NCBI GenBank assembly: GCA_016271365.2
Contig: CM028136.1
Coordinates: 470,082,001 to 470,146,000 of the forward strand
Direction: 5' to 3'
Source of the DNA: Neoceratodus forsteri
Taxonomy: Eukaryota > Chordata > Ceratodontiformes > Ceratodontidae
DNA length: 64,000 bases
The number at the start of each line of letters is the position of its first letter. Positions within the stretch are counted from its first letter, which is position 1. Positions 1 to 11,412 of this stretch are shown here, one piece after another. A program made the translations under genes and the position numbers. The notes under the pieces are model-generated. The model did no database searches. It was given only the letters and a program-made list of their open reading frames with translations, and was not told where the DNA came from.

Positions 1-913
1 ATTTGGTGAAAAAATTCCCAAAAATGACTGTTTTACGAGCATGCATTGCGCTGTTCCTATGCATGCTCTTAAGTTCGTGAATTTTCAATATTTTCACTCC
101 AGATTTTCAACATTGCTGTTTTACCACACCTCCTTATGAGCAGTATAGCTGTCATTTTTCACATATTGTCCAAACCATGTTTCCACCCATGTAGCACACA
201 ATGGTGCAGTCGGTGTGTGAAATCAATGTATGGGACACACTAAGAAAATCACAGTGACACTGTTCATGAGAAGAGGTCTTAAAATGGCTATGTTGAAAAT
301 TTGGTGAAAAAATTCCTAAAAATGACTGTTTTACGAGCTTGCGTCGTGCAGTTCTTACACACGCTTGTAAGTTTGCAAATTTTTAATATTTGCACTCCAG
401 ATTTTCAACATTGCCATTTTACCACACCTCCTTATGAGCAGTACAGCTGTCATTTCTCATATCTCAACCAAAATGTGTTTACGCGCATGTAGCGCACAGT
501 GGCCCAATCGGTGTGCAAAATCAATGTTCAGGACAGATTAAGAAAATCACAGTGACACTGTTCATGAGCAGAGGTGTTAAAATGGCTATGTTAAAAATTT
601 GGTGAAAAAATTCCCAAAAATGACTGTTTTACGAGCTTGCGTTGCGCTGTTCCTATGCACGCTCTTAAGTTTGCGAATTTTCAATATTTTCACTCCAGAT
701 TTTCAACATTGCCATTTTACCACACCTCCTTATGAGCAGTATAGCTGTCATTTTTCACATCTTGCCCAAAACATGTTTCCACCCATGTGGCGCACAATGG
801 CGCAGTCGGTGTGCGAAATCAATGTATGGGACACACTAAGAAAATCACAGTGACACTGTTCATGAGCAGAGGTCTTAAAATGGCTATGTTGAAAATTTGG
901 TGAAAAAATTCCC
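1..913. repeat. Satellite, three 298-bp tandem copies
   Basis: The segment beginning atttggtgaaaaaattcc starts at 1, 299, 597 and again at 895, giving an exact 298-bp period. The copies differ by scattered substitutions, and the fourth stops after about 19 bases. Each copy carries the same landmarks in order, including actgttttacgagc, cagattttcaacattg and acagtgacactgttcatgag. No open frame is shared by all copies, so this is non-coding satellite DNA. The array runs off the left edge of the window, so its full size is unknown. On the right it stops abruptly against an antisense CR1 LINE, which suggests that either the array or the LINE was broken by an insertion or a recombination event. Confidence 0.93.
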
Positions 914-1680
914 TTCAGCCATTGTACAATGTTACTAATGAAGACATTGAACAGGACTGGCCCCAGGACCGATCCCTGCAGCACCCCTCTGGTCACCCCC
1001 TTCTCCCTAGACTGCACCCCATTTACCACCACTCTTTGCCTCCTGTCTGTTAGCCAGTTTCTAACCCAGTTTACCACCCTTTCCCCCCCATGCCCAGCCT
1101 ACCCAGCTAGTTTATCAGCCTCCTATGTGGGATGGTGTCAAAGGCTTTGCTGAAATCAAGGTAAGCATTGTCCACTGCCCCACCCTGATTCACTTCCTTT
1201 GTCACCCAGTCAAAGAAATCAACCAGATTTGTCTGACATGATGTCCCCACTGTGAGTCCATGTTGTCTATGGTCTGGGCACTGATGGCTTCTAGATGCCC
1301 CACTATCCTTTCTTTAAGCAATGTCTCCATGATCTTCCCCACTACTGAGGTGAGGTGAGGCTGAATGGCCTATTGTTCCCTGCCTCCTCCCTGCTGCCAG
1401 ACTTGTGTAGAGGGACCACATGTGCCCTCCTTCAATTCACTCGTGTTGAATGACTCAGTGAACATGGCTGCCAGAGGTACTGCTATCTCCCTTCGCAGTT
1501 CTCTTAATATCCTTGGGTGTATGTCATCGCTTCGCTTTGTCCACCTTCAATTTAATGAGCTCCTGCAGGACTGTTTTGCCTTTGAATGGACTATTGTTCA
1601 CCTCTTCACCCCCTTGCCAACTGCTGTACTGCTGTGGCCCTTGCCCCTCCCACTCTTCTGTGAATACTGAATGGAAAGAC
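914..1680 (-). pseudogene. CR1 LINE ORF2 fragment (reverse transcriptase)
   Basis: Read on the minus strand, frames in this segment give the CR1 reverse transcriptase in order: the entry motif FTEEWEGQGPQ, the block HPRILRELR, VVGKIMETLLKERIV, the FFDWVT-like region, the SKAFDT-type motif A neighbourhood, and finally VLGPVLFNVFISN. The frame changes several times and contains stops, so it is dead. The fragment ends shortly before the catalytic FADD box would appear, exactly where the satellite begins. The missing 3' half may lie beyond the satellite, outside the window. The 5' limit is set by loss of similarity to the other CR1 copies in the window, near 1680. Confidence 0.85.
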
Positions 1681-1689
1681 ACAGTGGAT

Positions 1690-2640
1690 GTCTTGGGAGG
1701 AAGGCATGGAACTATCACTTCCAAATTCCTAAACAGCACATACAAGCAAGCAACATTCGGCATTGACAAATGCTTGTTTTATTTTGGTTTGCTGTTTATT
1801 CTGACCAAGTTGTTTCTTCATTTGTCCCTTATTATAACCCAATTGAGATATAAGAAATTATTAAAATAAATACTAGCAACAGTAAAACAGTATTCAGGCA
1901 ACAAGAAATCTCTAATAGTTTGTATACTTAGGTTTGCTATAATTAAATATTAGATTTTCTCAAATGCTAAATACTGTACAAAACAATATAAAAGGTCACT
2001 TTCCATGCATTTCCACAGTTTTTAAAAGTCTTTATGGAGGTCTCATAAAAGGCTGCCTTTATGTGCAAGTAAATTCACAGGCAAGTATCCTTCAATTACT
2101 TATGTACAAAAATATCTCCAAAGGAAAAAACCTTCCTAGATCAGACGACTGCAAGATTCCTGCTGTTTTTGTTTAGGTATTCTCGATACTTTGCCTTTTA
2201 GCATAGTTTGCAGGTCTTAAGGAAGGGGTTCCAATACTTTACAGGAGATGGCTGTGCCCCTGCAAGTAAAACAGTTCAAAAAGCAGTCAAAAGACAAGAA
2301 GGGCTGTAGGTCTGATTAGTGTAAACAGAAACAATCTCAGCACAGCGTAAATAACCTCTATGTTTTAAAAGAAGAGTCCGTACATTTTTATTATCCCTGC
2401 CCATTAAAGGCTTCACCATAATAATACGAACATACGAACATACAAAATTTGCCAGCAGATAAAGGCCTAGAGGTCTCTCAAGTCTGCTCGAATGTGCAGC
2501 TAGCACCTCTTATTCTGCACCTGCCCCTCCCTTCCACCCTAATGATGAAACAATAAGCCAACAAGCAGCTAGAAGTTAGTGACATCTTTTTTAGTAATAA
2601 AAATGTTACACTGTGTTTGTCTCTTTAATTATTAAGAGAC
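1690..2640. other. No gene seen; one CR1-like tail remnant
   Basis: I see no credible coding region here. A minus-strand remnant at about 2417-2505 (tttgccagcagataaaggcc and neighbouring bases) resembles the 3' tail shared by CR1 copies elsewhere in the window. An A+T-rich stretch near 1780-1870 contains AATAAA-like motifs on the minus strand, but nothing shows a transcript. Confidence 0.4.
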
Positions 2641-2643
2641 TAA

Positions 2644-4610
2644 GGGCCCCATATTCAAAAGTGGCAGGCTACATTGTGCAAGTGCTTGTGCCATGCAACT
2701 TCAACTGTGCCGGCACAAAATAATGGTATATTCAGAAGTTGTGCCATAATATGCGATCGCACATGTGTGGCTGAATATCCCGAACGTATGTGATCGTGTG
2801 GCATGGTAGGTGCCTAGAGCCCAGTGCAGAGCATTCAGAAGTGCACTATGCAAAGAAACTTGCACAGCACATATATTTGCAATATTCAGCTAGGATATGC
2901 AAATGACCTCATTGCACAGTCAGCGCCCAAACAGCACATTTGCATTTCATTACTAGTATGTATTCGGGCCTTTGCATACCATTGACATGCTCAGTTCCAG
3001 CATTACAGGGCAGCACCACCACTCGACAAAGGTGATCACGAGGTACTGCAACATAACAGGCAGGTGAGAATGCATGGTTGTTTGTGGGTGGACTGTACAG
3101 GCCTGAGTACAGTGGTGGATACCCCCAGCCCCTTAGCACCCAAATGTGTGCCAAAGTGTGTGACAACTGGTCAGAATGTGTGACACAGAAGCAAACATGA
3201 CAGTGCAAGCTCAGAAGACTGTGGAAAAAAGTGCACCAATCTTACTACTAGGGAAAGGGATCATTGTTTAACCAGGAGTAGCACACTAAGCCGAAGCTTG
3301 TTTCCAGATGTGACCTGGGTGCACAAGGAAGTTAAGTGACTTGCTCAGGATCACACAATATGCATTTAGGTGGCTGTGGGATTAAAACCCAGGTCTCCAG
3401 ATATGCATATCAGAGCCTTAATTCACTGCACAACACTGTGCTGATACCTAGCATCTCATAGTATCATGCAATTATGCATAATAGTCCCAGTGGTCAGTGT
3501 GTAATGTCACCCACTCTACTTGGGTCAGAGCGTATCTGAGTGATAACATGAGTGCCATGCCTGATATGGTGTGACAGTTGAGAGGTTTGCAGTGCTACTG
3601 CCCATGGCCATGTTTGTGCCCTAGGTGGATGCATGCACAACACTGGAAGGGTCCAGTGTCCTTGGAGCATACTCCTGCCACCTCCAGGCCACAGGTGGTG
3701 CCACCCCTGTCCCATGCTGCTCACAGTTGTGCACTGTCCACCACCAGTACACCACAGTGACCCAAACCCAGGGCCCCTTTGGTATAGTCACACTGCAGGG
3801 ATGGCATCAATTACATGTATGTGGTTCCTGGTGACATGGGACTGGCACGGGTGTGCTGTGTGCACCTATGGTCTTCCACCATGGGTGTGTACAACTGGGC
3901 TGTCCCTGATCCATGCCATGCTGCCATCAATACAACCAAGCATCCTGCTCACTGTTGTTCCAGATGTCACCAGGGCGCATGCTTCCACCAGGTGGCACTC
4001 TTATGGCCACATGAGTGCAGGCTATGGCACCTGGTACATGTGCTGCATTGTAGCTGTCTGCTGGGAGGTGCCTGATTAGCATGTGGCAGCTGGGCATTCC
4101 CAACCTCGGTGTGGTGAGGGGGTGGCTGACTGTGCAGTGCTGGTGGTATCACCCTGTGGCACCCAGCAGGTGCCCAGCAAGCTGCGCAATGTGGCTGTGG
4201 CTTTGGGTACTACAGTCCTGGCATGACTGCTGTGTGTGGGTACCTGGAGCACATCCTGGTGCCCTCTGAGGGCTGTCTCATGGTTGCCTGTCTGCAGTCC
4301 TGCAGCCTGCCTATGGATGGATGCCCAATTTAGGCCATCCCCTTACATACCTAACTTTGAACAGCACAGTTTTGTGATGTGCAACACATGCACCACACAT
4401 CTTGGCTGAATATACATTTGCGTGGCATATTCAGGTGCCCACCCACGTTTTGTGGTCTGCATATATTATTTCTGCACAATAGTGCATTTGGCAATCCATG
4501 ATGTATCTCTCCCATTCAAATATCACACTTCTGTGCATTTTTTGGGATACGCCATGAATCTCCATTTTTGGCCATGCATCTCCTTTGAATATGTGGACCT
4601 CAAGATCTTA
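2644..4610. mobile_element. Diverged non-autonomous DNA element of the GGCCC..ATATTCAAA type (tentative)
   Basis: The left end reads gggccccatattcaaa. The reverse complement of the right end, near 4585-4608, reads ggtccacatattcaaa. Both resemble the termini of the two better preserved hairpin elements at 11413 and 28321. Short blocks such as aatattcagct and atatgcaaatg inside the left arm also recur in those elements. The two halves are no longer palindromic and no clean target duplication is visible, so this could be a decayed relative or two separate ends. The core holds an older-looking MIR-type SINE on the minus strand. The rest, about 3460-4400, is G/T-rich with no gene. Confidence 0.45.
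3260..3448 (-). mobile_element. tRNA-derived MIR-type SINE
   Basis: On the minus strand this matches, block for block, the plus-strand SINE at 43979. Shared blocks are a tRNA-like head with gggtttnaatccca, the central gtgtgacc..gcaagtcacttaac core, the ctccttgtgc segment, and a tail containing cttagtgtgct and ggttaaacaa. The core is the conserved CORE-SINE/MIR segment known from vertebrates. It is diverged and has no visible target duplication. Confidence 0.75.
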
Positions 4611-4639
4611 CTTACATCATAACAGTAGTTATTTTTCAC

Positions 4640-5258
4640 TTTACATACATTACATGCACATAAAGTTAGATACAGCCTAGAACTCCAAGCTCTCTAATAC
4701 TCTGATATAGAATCAGCTTGGTTTCCAAAGTACTTTCTGGCTTCCTCTAGATATGGCACAGTCTTAGCTATCTAAAATGCTGCTCTTGTCATACACAGCA
4801 GTGACCTCCTTGCTACTAACTGATGTAGCTCACACTGAACTCTGGTCTTAGGCTGCCTTTATAGCAAAGATATGTATTATGTCATCTAAGGGAACAGGCA
4901 TAAAGTTCAAATTAGATATTATCCAATCCAAATGCAAGGTTAGGGAATTAGCAAACATATATTCATGAATTCATGTGTTTTATGTTAACATATTCAAAGA
5001 TATTTTTGAAAGATATTCAAAGATATTAATATACAGTTCCATATCAAAACTGCAAAACAATTACAGCGCCTACTATAACAGCGAACACAAATTAGCGTGA
5101 GCAAACACCTCACATACCAAAAACCGCAAGTGTCAAAATACTGAATTCAGCAGTGAAAACAACATGGAAAACATTCCTTTTAGAGCCCATTAACAGTACA
5201 ACAATTGAAACTACCCACTCGATTAACACACAACCAACATCTATTAATTACAAAATAC
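4640..5258. other. No gene seen; A/C-rich from about 5040
   Basis: This is ordinary A+T-rich sequence without a convincing frame. From about 5040 the plus strand becomes A- and C-rich and poor in G, the same composition as the sequence starting at 30402. That fits both being parts of one older sequence now separated by the nested L1. Confidence 0.4.
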
Positions 5259-5275
5259 AACAGGCTAAGTTACCA
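5259..5275. repeat. Left copy of 17-bp target-site duplication of the outer L1
   Basis: AACAGGCTAAGTTACCA occurs here and again at 30385-30401, where it directly follows the A-rich 3' end of the L1. This is the arrangement expected of target-primed retrotransposition. The outer L1 would then begin at 5276. The sequences just outside the two copies are both A/C-rich, which supports the pairing. Confidence 0.6.
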
Positions 5276-5981
5276 GACTGGCAGAGCCTGGAACAAGATG
5301 TCACAAACACTCAAATGTTAGAGAGTTCAACTGACCCTCCCCATAGCATGCAGGAGCATGCTAGCCTGGCCCTGCCTGAATTGCTGAATCTTGGCAATTT
5401 GTGAAACTACATCTATATGGTGGATGTCTGGTAAAAAATTATCTTTTTCTTGCTGATGGTGGAAACTGCTACTAAATTAAGAGAGAAAACAGCATGGAAA
5501 ATACTTTGCGGCAACAGGGATACCATGTCCCCTAGGAAAGAAGCCAAAGCCAAACACTTCATAAAATCTGTAAAACAGTTGGAGACTTTAACTCGAAACA
5601 GAGCCAAAACTGAGATGTTGAAAATGTCGGCCTGTTAAATCACTAATTGATAGATCTCCCTGATGTAGAAACTGTAAGAGTTAAACAAGGAAATAAAGTA
5701 GAACAAGCAAAAGACACTGGAGATAATATCCCCAAACTTAGGTTCCAAAGGATCACAGTTAAGGAAGTTTCAAATGTCACTGATACATTACAAACCAATA
5801 AAGCCAGCTGCTTTGATGGTATAGAAAACCATTTATGAAAAGAATCGGTGTTAGAAATATCTCCCATACTTACAGGTTTTTACAATTGGGGTCTGAGTGA
5901 GGGGACTTTTCCCCAGAGTTGGAAATTAACAAAAATTATTCCATTTGCTAAAGGAGGAGACCCCACCTATCCTTTCAACTA

Positions 5982-6480
5982 TTGCCCATTGCTCTGCTGT
6001 CTTCTATCTCCAAGATATTAGAGAAAATCATCCTTAGACAACTAATGGGCTACCTAGAAAGGTATGGAAAATTGTTTCAGTTTCAGTCTGGCTTTAGAGG
6101 AGGCAGGGCCATGGCCATCTCGCTCACAGACCTTTTAGATTTGGTTGCTACCCCTTTGGGGGATGCAAGGTCTGTGGGAGCAGTGTATGTGGACCTGTCA
6201 AAAGCCTTTGATCTTGTGAATCATAGAATTTTGTTGGACACCGTAAAAAATGTGAGGGTTGCAAATGAACCATGTCAGTGGTTTCACTCTTATTTAGTTG
6301 ACAGAACACAGGTAGTTGATATAAATGGCATTAGTTCAGAACCATTGCACATTACACAAGGGATACCCCAAGGATCAATACTGGGTCCCCTTTCATTCAT
6401 TACATACGTAAACAGTTTACCTATTCATGTAAAAAAACTCTTACATTCTACTATACACAGATGATACTGTCTTCATTGCA
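5982..6480 (+). pseudogene. L2-type reverse transcriptase core
   Basis: The longest open piece has 160 codons. It shows PIALLSSISKILEKII (the usual RPI.LL...K..E block), QSGFRGGRA, the motif A segment VDLSKAFD with its catalytic Asp, and IPQGSILGPL (motif B). Just after the open frame ends, a +1 shift gives YTDDTV, so the two catalytic aspartates of motif C are still encoded, with Thr in place of the usual Ala. The same polypeptide began further upstream, where stops and a frame change near 5985 separate it. The family works by target-primed reverse transcription of its own RNA; this copy cannot. Similarity to L2, Crack or Rex1 cannot be resolved by eye. Confidence 0.8.
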
Positions 6481-7084
6481 GATGGAAACCATCCAAGGGA
6501 CGTGGAGGACAGATTACAAAAAGATTTTTCAGTTATGCAAGAATGCTTTTTTGCATTAGGTATGGTAATAAATAACAAAAAACCTCAAACAATGTTTTTT
6601 CACCAAAGCAAAGTAAAACTAAATCAAACTTTAAACTTGAAGTAAAAACTCAAGAAGGGAAAACCCTGACTCAAACTGAGGTTTACAAATACTTATTTTG
6701 ATCAACATTTAACTTTCACATATCATATTAAAGAACTAGTAAAAAAAAAAAGTTAACATCAGATTAGAAACAGCAAGGCAGATATCCTATTGTATAACAA
6801 AGGATGTGAATTTAACCATAGTAAATCAGTTAATACTGCCGATTATGGACTACTGAAGTCATATTTACTGTCATGAAAATAAACAATACTTGAAGCCGGA
6901 TACAGCTTTAAATAGATTGCAAGATACACACTGAAATGTGAGTTTAGTACTCACCATTGTACTATGTATAGTTCTGTAGGTTGGAACCCATTGTATATAA
7001 GAAGGAAACAAATTTGGGCAATGTACATATGGGGGATTCTTAAAAACAACATACTGTATGATTTGATAGGGAGGTTAAAAAAAC

Positions 7085-7408
7085 GGATCCATGACTGGTC
7101 GTCAACAAAAATTTTGTCGAATGACCAGGCAGCGAAACTGGCAGATCGACTGCAATTTGCAGTAGGCTGATGAAAATGAGTGTATTCTTCAGGGAGGATT
7201 CACCCCCGAATCCCCCCCCACATGGGGGGGGCTGCACACCTGCACCACCCACACTTAGGATTCTCAACACCGAGTCGGAGCTGATTTGGGGGGTTGCAGG
7301 ACCCCCGACAGACGGTGCCGGGTTCCAGCGGGTTCCCTGCAGTGACGTGGTGCTGTAGTCACTGTAGGGGACCCCGCTGTCGAAATGTCAGTGCACCAGT
7401 GGCATATC
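7085..7408. mobile_element. 324-bp hAT-like MITE, copy 1
   Basis: The segment interrupts the L2-type ORF2. Its left end ggatccatgactggtcgtc starts a short hairpin (ctggtc...gaccag at about 7094-7127). A diverged relative lies at 59725-60031, sharing the ggatccatgac start, the centre gagctgatt and the block ggtgcc. Flanking A-runs of about 8 bases could be a target duplication but are low in complexity. The related copy has a clearer 8-bp duplication, which points to the hAT superfamily. No transposase is encoded. Confidence 0.6.
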
Positions 7409-8009
7409 AAAAAAAAAAATCACAGCCTCAATCTGAGGAAAAAAGGGGCCAGAGAATTAGTAATACCAAAGAACACAAACAAGTTTGTCACTCTGACATT
7501 TCAATAAAAATCAGCTACTTGCTGGAACCAACTTCCTCAGCACCTTATGGACTTAGACATGCTTCCAACCAGTTTTAAGACAGCCATACAGCAGGAAATG
7601 AAATATTGTAGTGTATGTAATGGATAATTTCTGATACTGATCAATAACTGAAATTATTGAAAGTAAGTTTGTTATATGTATTTAAAATATCTATGTGAAG
7701 TGATTTTTAATGTTTGTACACTTGTGTATGCATATTTATTTGTAACTTACAAACAGGTGCACCTTGAAAATAGGGCATATATAGCCCTAATGGTGTTATC
7801 ACTGTATAAATAAAATGTTATTACTACGGAGATTTAAAAATTCAAGGACTATCTGCTTGTTCACCGGAACCCGATGAGTCATTAAAGAAAAACTACAAAA
7901 AGCGAAGGAATAATAAGAAGGGATAAAGCTATACAACAACAGTAGAAAACAGACCCCATCTTCTTATGAAAAAATAATAAATCAAACTTTAAACAAACAC
8001 AGTATGAAA

Positions 8010-8466
8010 ATATGCCCAGTACCTCTAAAGTGATCCTGTCAGTGACTGGGGGTGTAAAGCAAGTGAACAGTGTGGAGCTTTCGACCTTTGGAGAAACATC
8101 AAATGAGAAGCCGGGAGAGCCACAGGGAGAAGCAGACAAACTACAGCCGAGGTGCATTGCCGTGACGGTCTCCAAAAATATGACTCCATATCCATAGGCT
8201 GAGATTTCTGACATTGAACAACAAGGGATAAATGTTCCAATGAACAACTCACCCGTAATAGTATCGGCGAGAGTTGAACAAATGAAGATTAAACTGCCAT
8301 TGACTGCTTCAATCAGTAAATATGTTGGGGCCAATGCTGAACCTGCACCTAAAGTTAGTGCCATTGTTTCATGTGAGCCACCAGCAGCAGAGGATGAGCT
8401 TCCCTCCAAGACAGACAACATCAAAAAAGCAGTTACTCCTGCGATTGAACAGCTGAACAAGGTATG
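8010..8466 (+). pseudogene. L1 ORF1, N-terminal part (outer L1)
   Basis: Beginning at ATG 8010, the frame encodes a hydrophilic, low-complexity N-terminus (MPSTSKVILSVTGG...). A stop interrupts it near 8196, and it continues in a second frame from 8240 to NIKKAVTPAIEQLNK. It then runs straight into the CR1 protein at 8467 without a stop, so the apparent 189-residue frame 8240-8809 is a chimera. L1 ORF1 encodes the RNA-binding chaperone that packages the L1 RNA; its N-terminus is poorly conserved. I assign it by position upstream of the coiled coil and by its being cut off by the CR1. Start choice is uncertain. Confidence 0.55.
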
Positions 8467-10673
8467 TGCAGCCAGACTTAATGAGATAAATGTGAATAAG
8501 ATGGCCAACAGAGTTAAGCTAGCCCTGGCAAAAAGAAACACAGGTGAGGGGGTACAGGCAAAGTGGGCAAGCATTAAGGATGCAATACTTGAAGCAACAT
8601 CCCATTGTGTTAGACAGAAAAGGAAGTGCAAAAGAAGAAGGAAACCACTTTGGTTCTCAAATACAGTAGCAGAAAAGGTCAGAGCCAAAAGACTGGCCTT
8701 CAGGAAATATAAGGGAACACAGCGGGATGAAGATAGAGAGGCATACCAAACGGCCCTAAGGGAAGCAGGGAAGGCAGTGAGGGAGGCAAAGTCAGTGAGG
8801 AAACACTAGCACGAACAGTAAAAGAAGGTGACAAGACTTTCTATAGATATATTAGTGAAAGGAGACAGTCCAGAGGGGGTATTGCTAAGCTCAAAGGAGA
8901 AAAGGGGGCATGGGAGGAGGAGGAGGACCCTGTAAAAGCATCTATCCTAAATAGATACTTTTGCTCAGTATTTACTGAAGAGAAGGTAGGGCAGGGCCCA
9001 CAGCTCAGCACCATGGACACAGGGGGAGGGAGGTGAGCACTACTCCCTTCACAAAAGAAAGGGCCCTACAAGAGCTCGCTAAGCTCAGGGTGGACAAGGC
9101 AATGGGACCTGATGGCATACATCCCAGGGTACTTAAGGAGCTAAGGGTGGAACTAACAGAGCCATTATCAGAACTGTTTAGTGAGTCTCTGAGCACAGGA
9201 GAGGTCCCAGAAGACTGGAGAAGGGCTCATGTGATCCCACTCTACAAGAGTGGTAGCAGGGAGGAGGCAGGGAACTACAGAATATTCAGTCATACCTCAG
9301 TAGTGGGCAAGATTGTGGAGGCACTCCTTAAGGAAAGGATAGTGCAACACCTGGAATCCATAGGGGCACGGGATCCAAGACAGCATGGGTTTACAAAAGG
9401 AAGGTCCTGTCAAACTAATCTCATAGATTTCTTTGACTGGGTAACCAGAGTGGTGGATCAAGGGGGAGCAGTTGTTGTCGCCTACCTTGACTTCAGCAAA
9501 GCTTTCGGCACTGTTCCACATAGAAGATTGATAAATAAGCTGGGTGGCTCTGGGTCATAAGTTGGTCAACTGGGTGGCAAACTGGCTGATGGGCAGAAAA
9601 CAGAGTGGTGGTAAATGGTATACAGTCAGAAGAGATGCAAGTCACAAGTGGGGTACCTCAGGGATCAGTCCTGGGGCCAGTCCTCTTTCAATATCTTCAT
9701 TAGTGACATTGCAGATGGACTAGAGGGTAAGGCTTGTCTGTTTGTAGATGACACCAAGATTTTCAACAGAGTAGATGATCCAGATGGGGTGGGCAAAATG
9801 AGAAGAGATCTGGATAAACTAGTAAAATGGTCAGAAGAGTGGCAACTGGGATTTAATGCAAAGAAGTGCAAGATCATGCACATAGGGAAGAGAAACCCTG
9901 AAGCCACCTATAAGCTGGGAGGGGAGTTGCTGGCAGTCACAAAGGAAGAAAGAGACCTGGGCATCATCATCACTGATGACCTGAAATCATCCAAGCAGAC
10001 CTCTAAAGCAGTAGGTAAGGCTAGGGGATGTTAGGGTGTAATAGTAGGGGTATCACAAGTCGTAAGAGGGAGGTAATAATCCCTCTTTACAAGACACTGG
10101 TTAGGCCCCATCTGGAGTACTGTGTGCAGTACTGGAGGCCACACCTTCACAAGGATATTAACCAAATTGAGGCAGTCCAGAGAAGGGCAACCAAAATGGT
10201 GCAGGGGCTGCATTAGAAGACATATAAGGACAGATTAACGGAGCTCAATAAGTATACCCTTGAGCAAAGGAGGGAGAGAGGTGATATAATCGAAATATTC
10301 AAACACCTTAAGGGCATTAACAAGGTGAAAGAGTCTAACATGTTTAAATATAAGAAAAATAGCAGGACAAGAGGACACAGCATGAGATTAGAAGGAAGCC
10401 GATTAAGGGGGAATGTGAGGAAATTCTTTTTCACAGAAAGGGTGGAGGATGCATGGAACGGCCTACCTCAGGAAGTGGTGGCTATGAATACAGTTCAGGG
10501 CTTCAAACAGGTATGAGATAGGCATAAGGGAGCAATACAGATGAGTATGAATAGATAGGCCACTGACAGAGCAAATGCCAATGGCACATTTATAAGGTAG
10601 AAAAAAGAAATGGGCAGACTGGATGGGCCTTGCGGTCCTTATCTGCCATCAACTTCTGTTTCTATGTTTCTAT
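8467..10673 (+). mobile_element. CR1 LINE, 5'-truncated, inserted in L1 ORF1
   Basis: The copy starts within the ORF2 linker between endonuclease and reverse transcriptase, and ends with the CR1 3' tail (cttatctgccatcaacttct followed by tctatgtttctat at 10673). CR1 elements end in short 3' repeats rather than poly-A and usually lack target duplications; none is seen. The L1 ORF1 resumes immediately after. The tail matches those at 14372 (antisense), 49919 and 63647. The protein is only mildly broken, making this one of the younger CR1 copies in the window. Confidence 0.88.
8470..10516 (+). pseudogene. CR1 ORF2: linker, reverse transcriptase and C-terminal domain
   Basis: In order: linker (about 8470-8940, with KPLWFSNTVAEKVRAKR), fingers/palm 9033-9560 (KAMGPDGIHPRVLKEL, VVGKIVEALLKERIV, CQTNLIDFFDWVTR, and motif A as YLDFSKAFGTVPH), then after a frameshift near 9555 the stretch 9615-10034 with CLFVDDTK as the catalytic box, where Val replaces the usual Ala. 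A further shift near 10030 leads to [28 protein letters not shown] and the C-terminal block GNVRKFFFTERVEDAWNGLP ending at 10516. Both aspartates of the catalytic pair are kept. At least three frame changes and one stop (TAG near 10213) inactivate it. Confidence 0.85.
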
Positions 10674-11412
10674 TATTGTTAACTAAACAAAAGGGGACTT
10701 AATTAGCTATGCAGAATGTCAGAACAATGGGGATGAGACAAAGGCTATGCAGCACCAAGTAGGAGAAAATGCTGATGTCGTCTCAGAAGAAGTACAAAAG
10801 TCAGTAAATTTAAAACCAATTACCAGGGGAGAATCCAAACCAATATTTCATTCACAAGTGGTCCCTACAGTTTGTATTATGTTACATCAGCACAGCACAA
10901 GTCTATGTACAGCTTCTGACCCTAACAGTTCTTCGGAGGAGGAAAATGGATCTATACCCAAGGGGGAAGAAACAGAAAGATCAGGTACCCACTCCCCACA
11001 GGTCAAGGTAATAATAAGTAAGCTAGCTATGTTGGAAAGCTCAATGACTGGGGCTAATGGGAAAATGTTTAATAAAATTGAAACCTTACATACTACTATT
11101 AATACAATACTGAAGGAAAATCAGCAATTAAAAATTGACTTAAAAGAGGCTGAAAAAAGAATATCAGAGTTAGAAGATGAAATGTCCCCTCTGAAATGTC
11201 AGTTAAAAAGAAAAGAGGAAAATCTAAAAGAAATGGCCATGAAATTAGCTAATTTTGAATCAGGGATGAGACAGAAAAATATTAGAAACCTGGGGGTTCC
11301 AGAAATTTGGGATAAGCCAGACAACCTTATAAACATTGTTAAAGGGATCATAGCTGCCTATACAGATACAGACCTGAACTCCATTAAATGTGAATTTGAT
11401 GGAATCCACAGA
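10674..11412 (+). pseudogene. L1 ORF1, coiled-coil part (outer L1)
   Basis: From about 10747 the frame encodes an acidic, Ser-rich segment. A coiled coil follows at about 11040-11270 (heptads in NKIETLHTTINTILKENQQL and KEAEKRISELEDE), then the junction RQKNIRNLGVPE, which matches the RRxNIRxxGxPE start of the L1 ORF1 RNA-recognition domain. The frame is open to 11412, where a hairpin DNA element enters. The apparent extension to 11688 is element sequence. ORF1p forms trimers through this coiled coil in characterised L1 elements. Confidence 0.85.

Larger units (their letters stand above)
5440..7840 (+). mobile_element. L2-type LINE, 5'-truncated, interrupted by a MITE
   Basis: The plus strand encodes a decayed reverse transcriptase of the CR1/L2 group in shifting frames. 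Blocks seen in order are the pre-RT linker (about 5450-5635), a TNKAS..DGI block near 5790-5835, the intact stretch 5982-6464, the catalytic box near 6462-6476, and a C-terminal segment near 6940-7060 resembling the LGW.PL..RR motif typical of L2 and Rex1 elements. The end of the ORF resumes after a 324-bp insertion, at about 7480-7580. The 3' end is near 7810-7840, close to taaataaaatgttatta. Nothing shows whether a target duplication exists. It would sit in the 5' region of the outer L1. Confidence 0.75.

Noticed and set aside
748..1077. 109-codon minus-strand frame as one product
   Set aside because: Its last third is read through the satellite; only 914-1077 is CR1.
3494..4270. Cluster of overlapping frames of 60-148 codons
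   Set aside because: Overlapping frames on both strands in T/G/C-biased DNA, Cys/His/Trp-rich without spacing of any known motif; treated as composition.
2644..4610. Treating this as a confirmed member of the GGCCC hairpin family
   Set aside because: The ends are similar, but target duplication and palindromic arms are missing, so it is reported only as tentative.
7882..8688. 268-codon open frame on the minus strand
   Set aside because: It is antisense to L1 ORF1 and the start of the inserted CR1 and crosses their junction at 8467. Its hydrophobic composition is what the complement of a Lys/Glu/Ala-rich protein gives.
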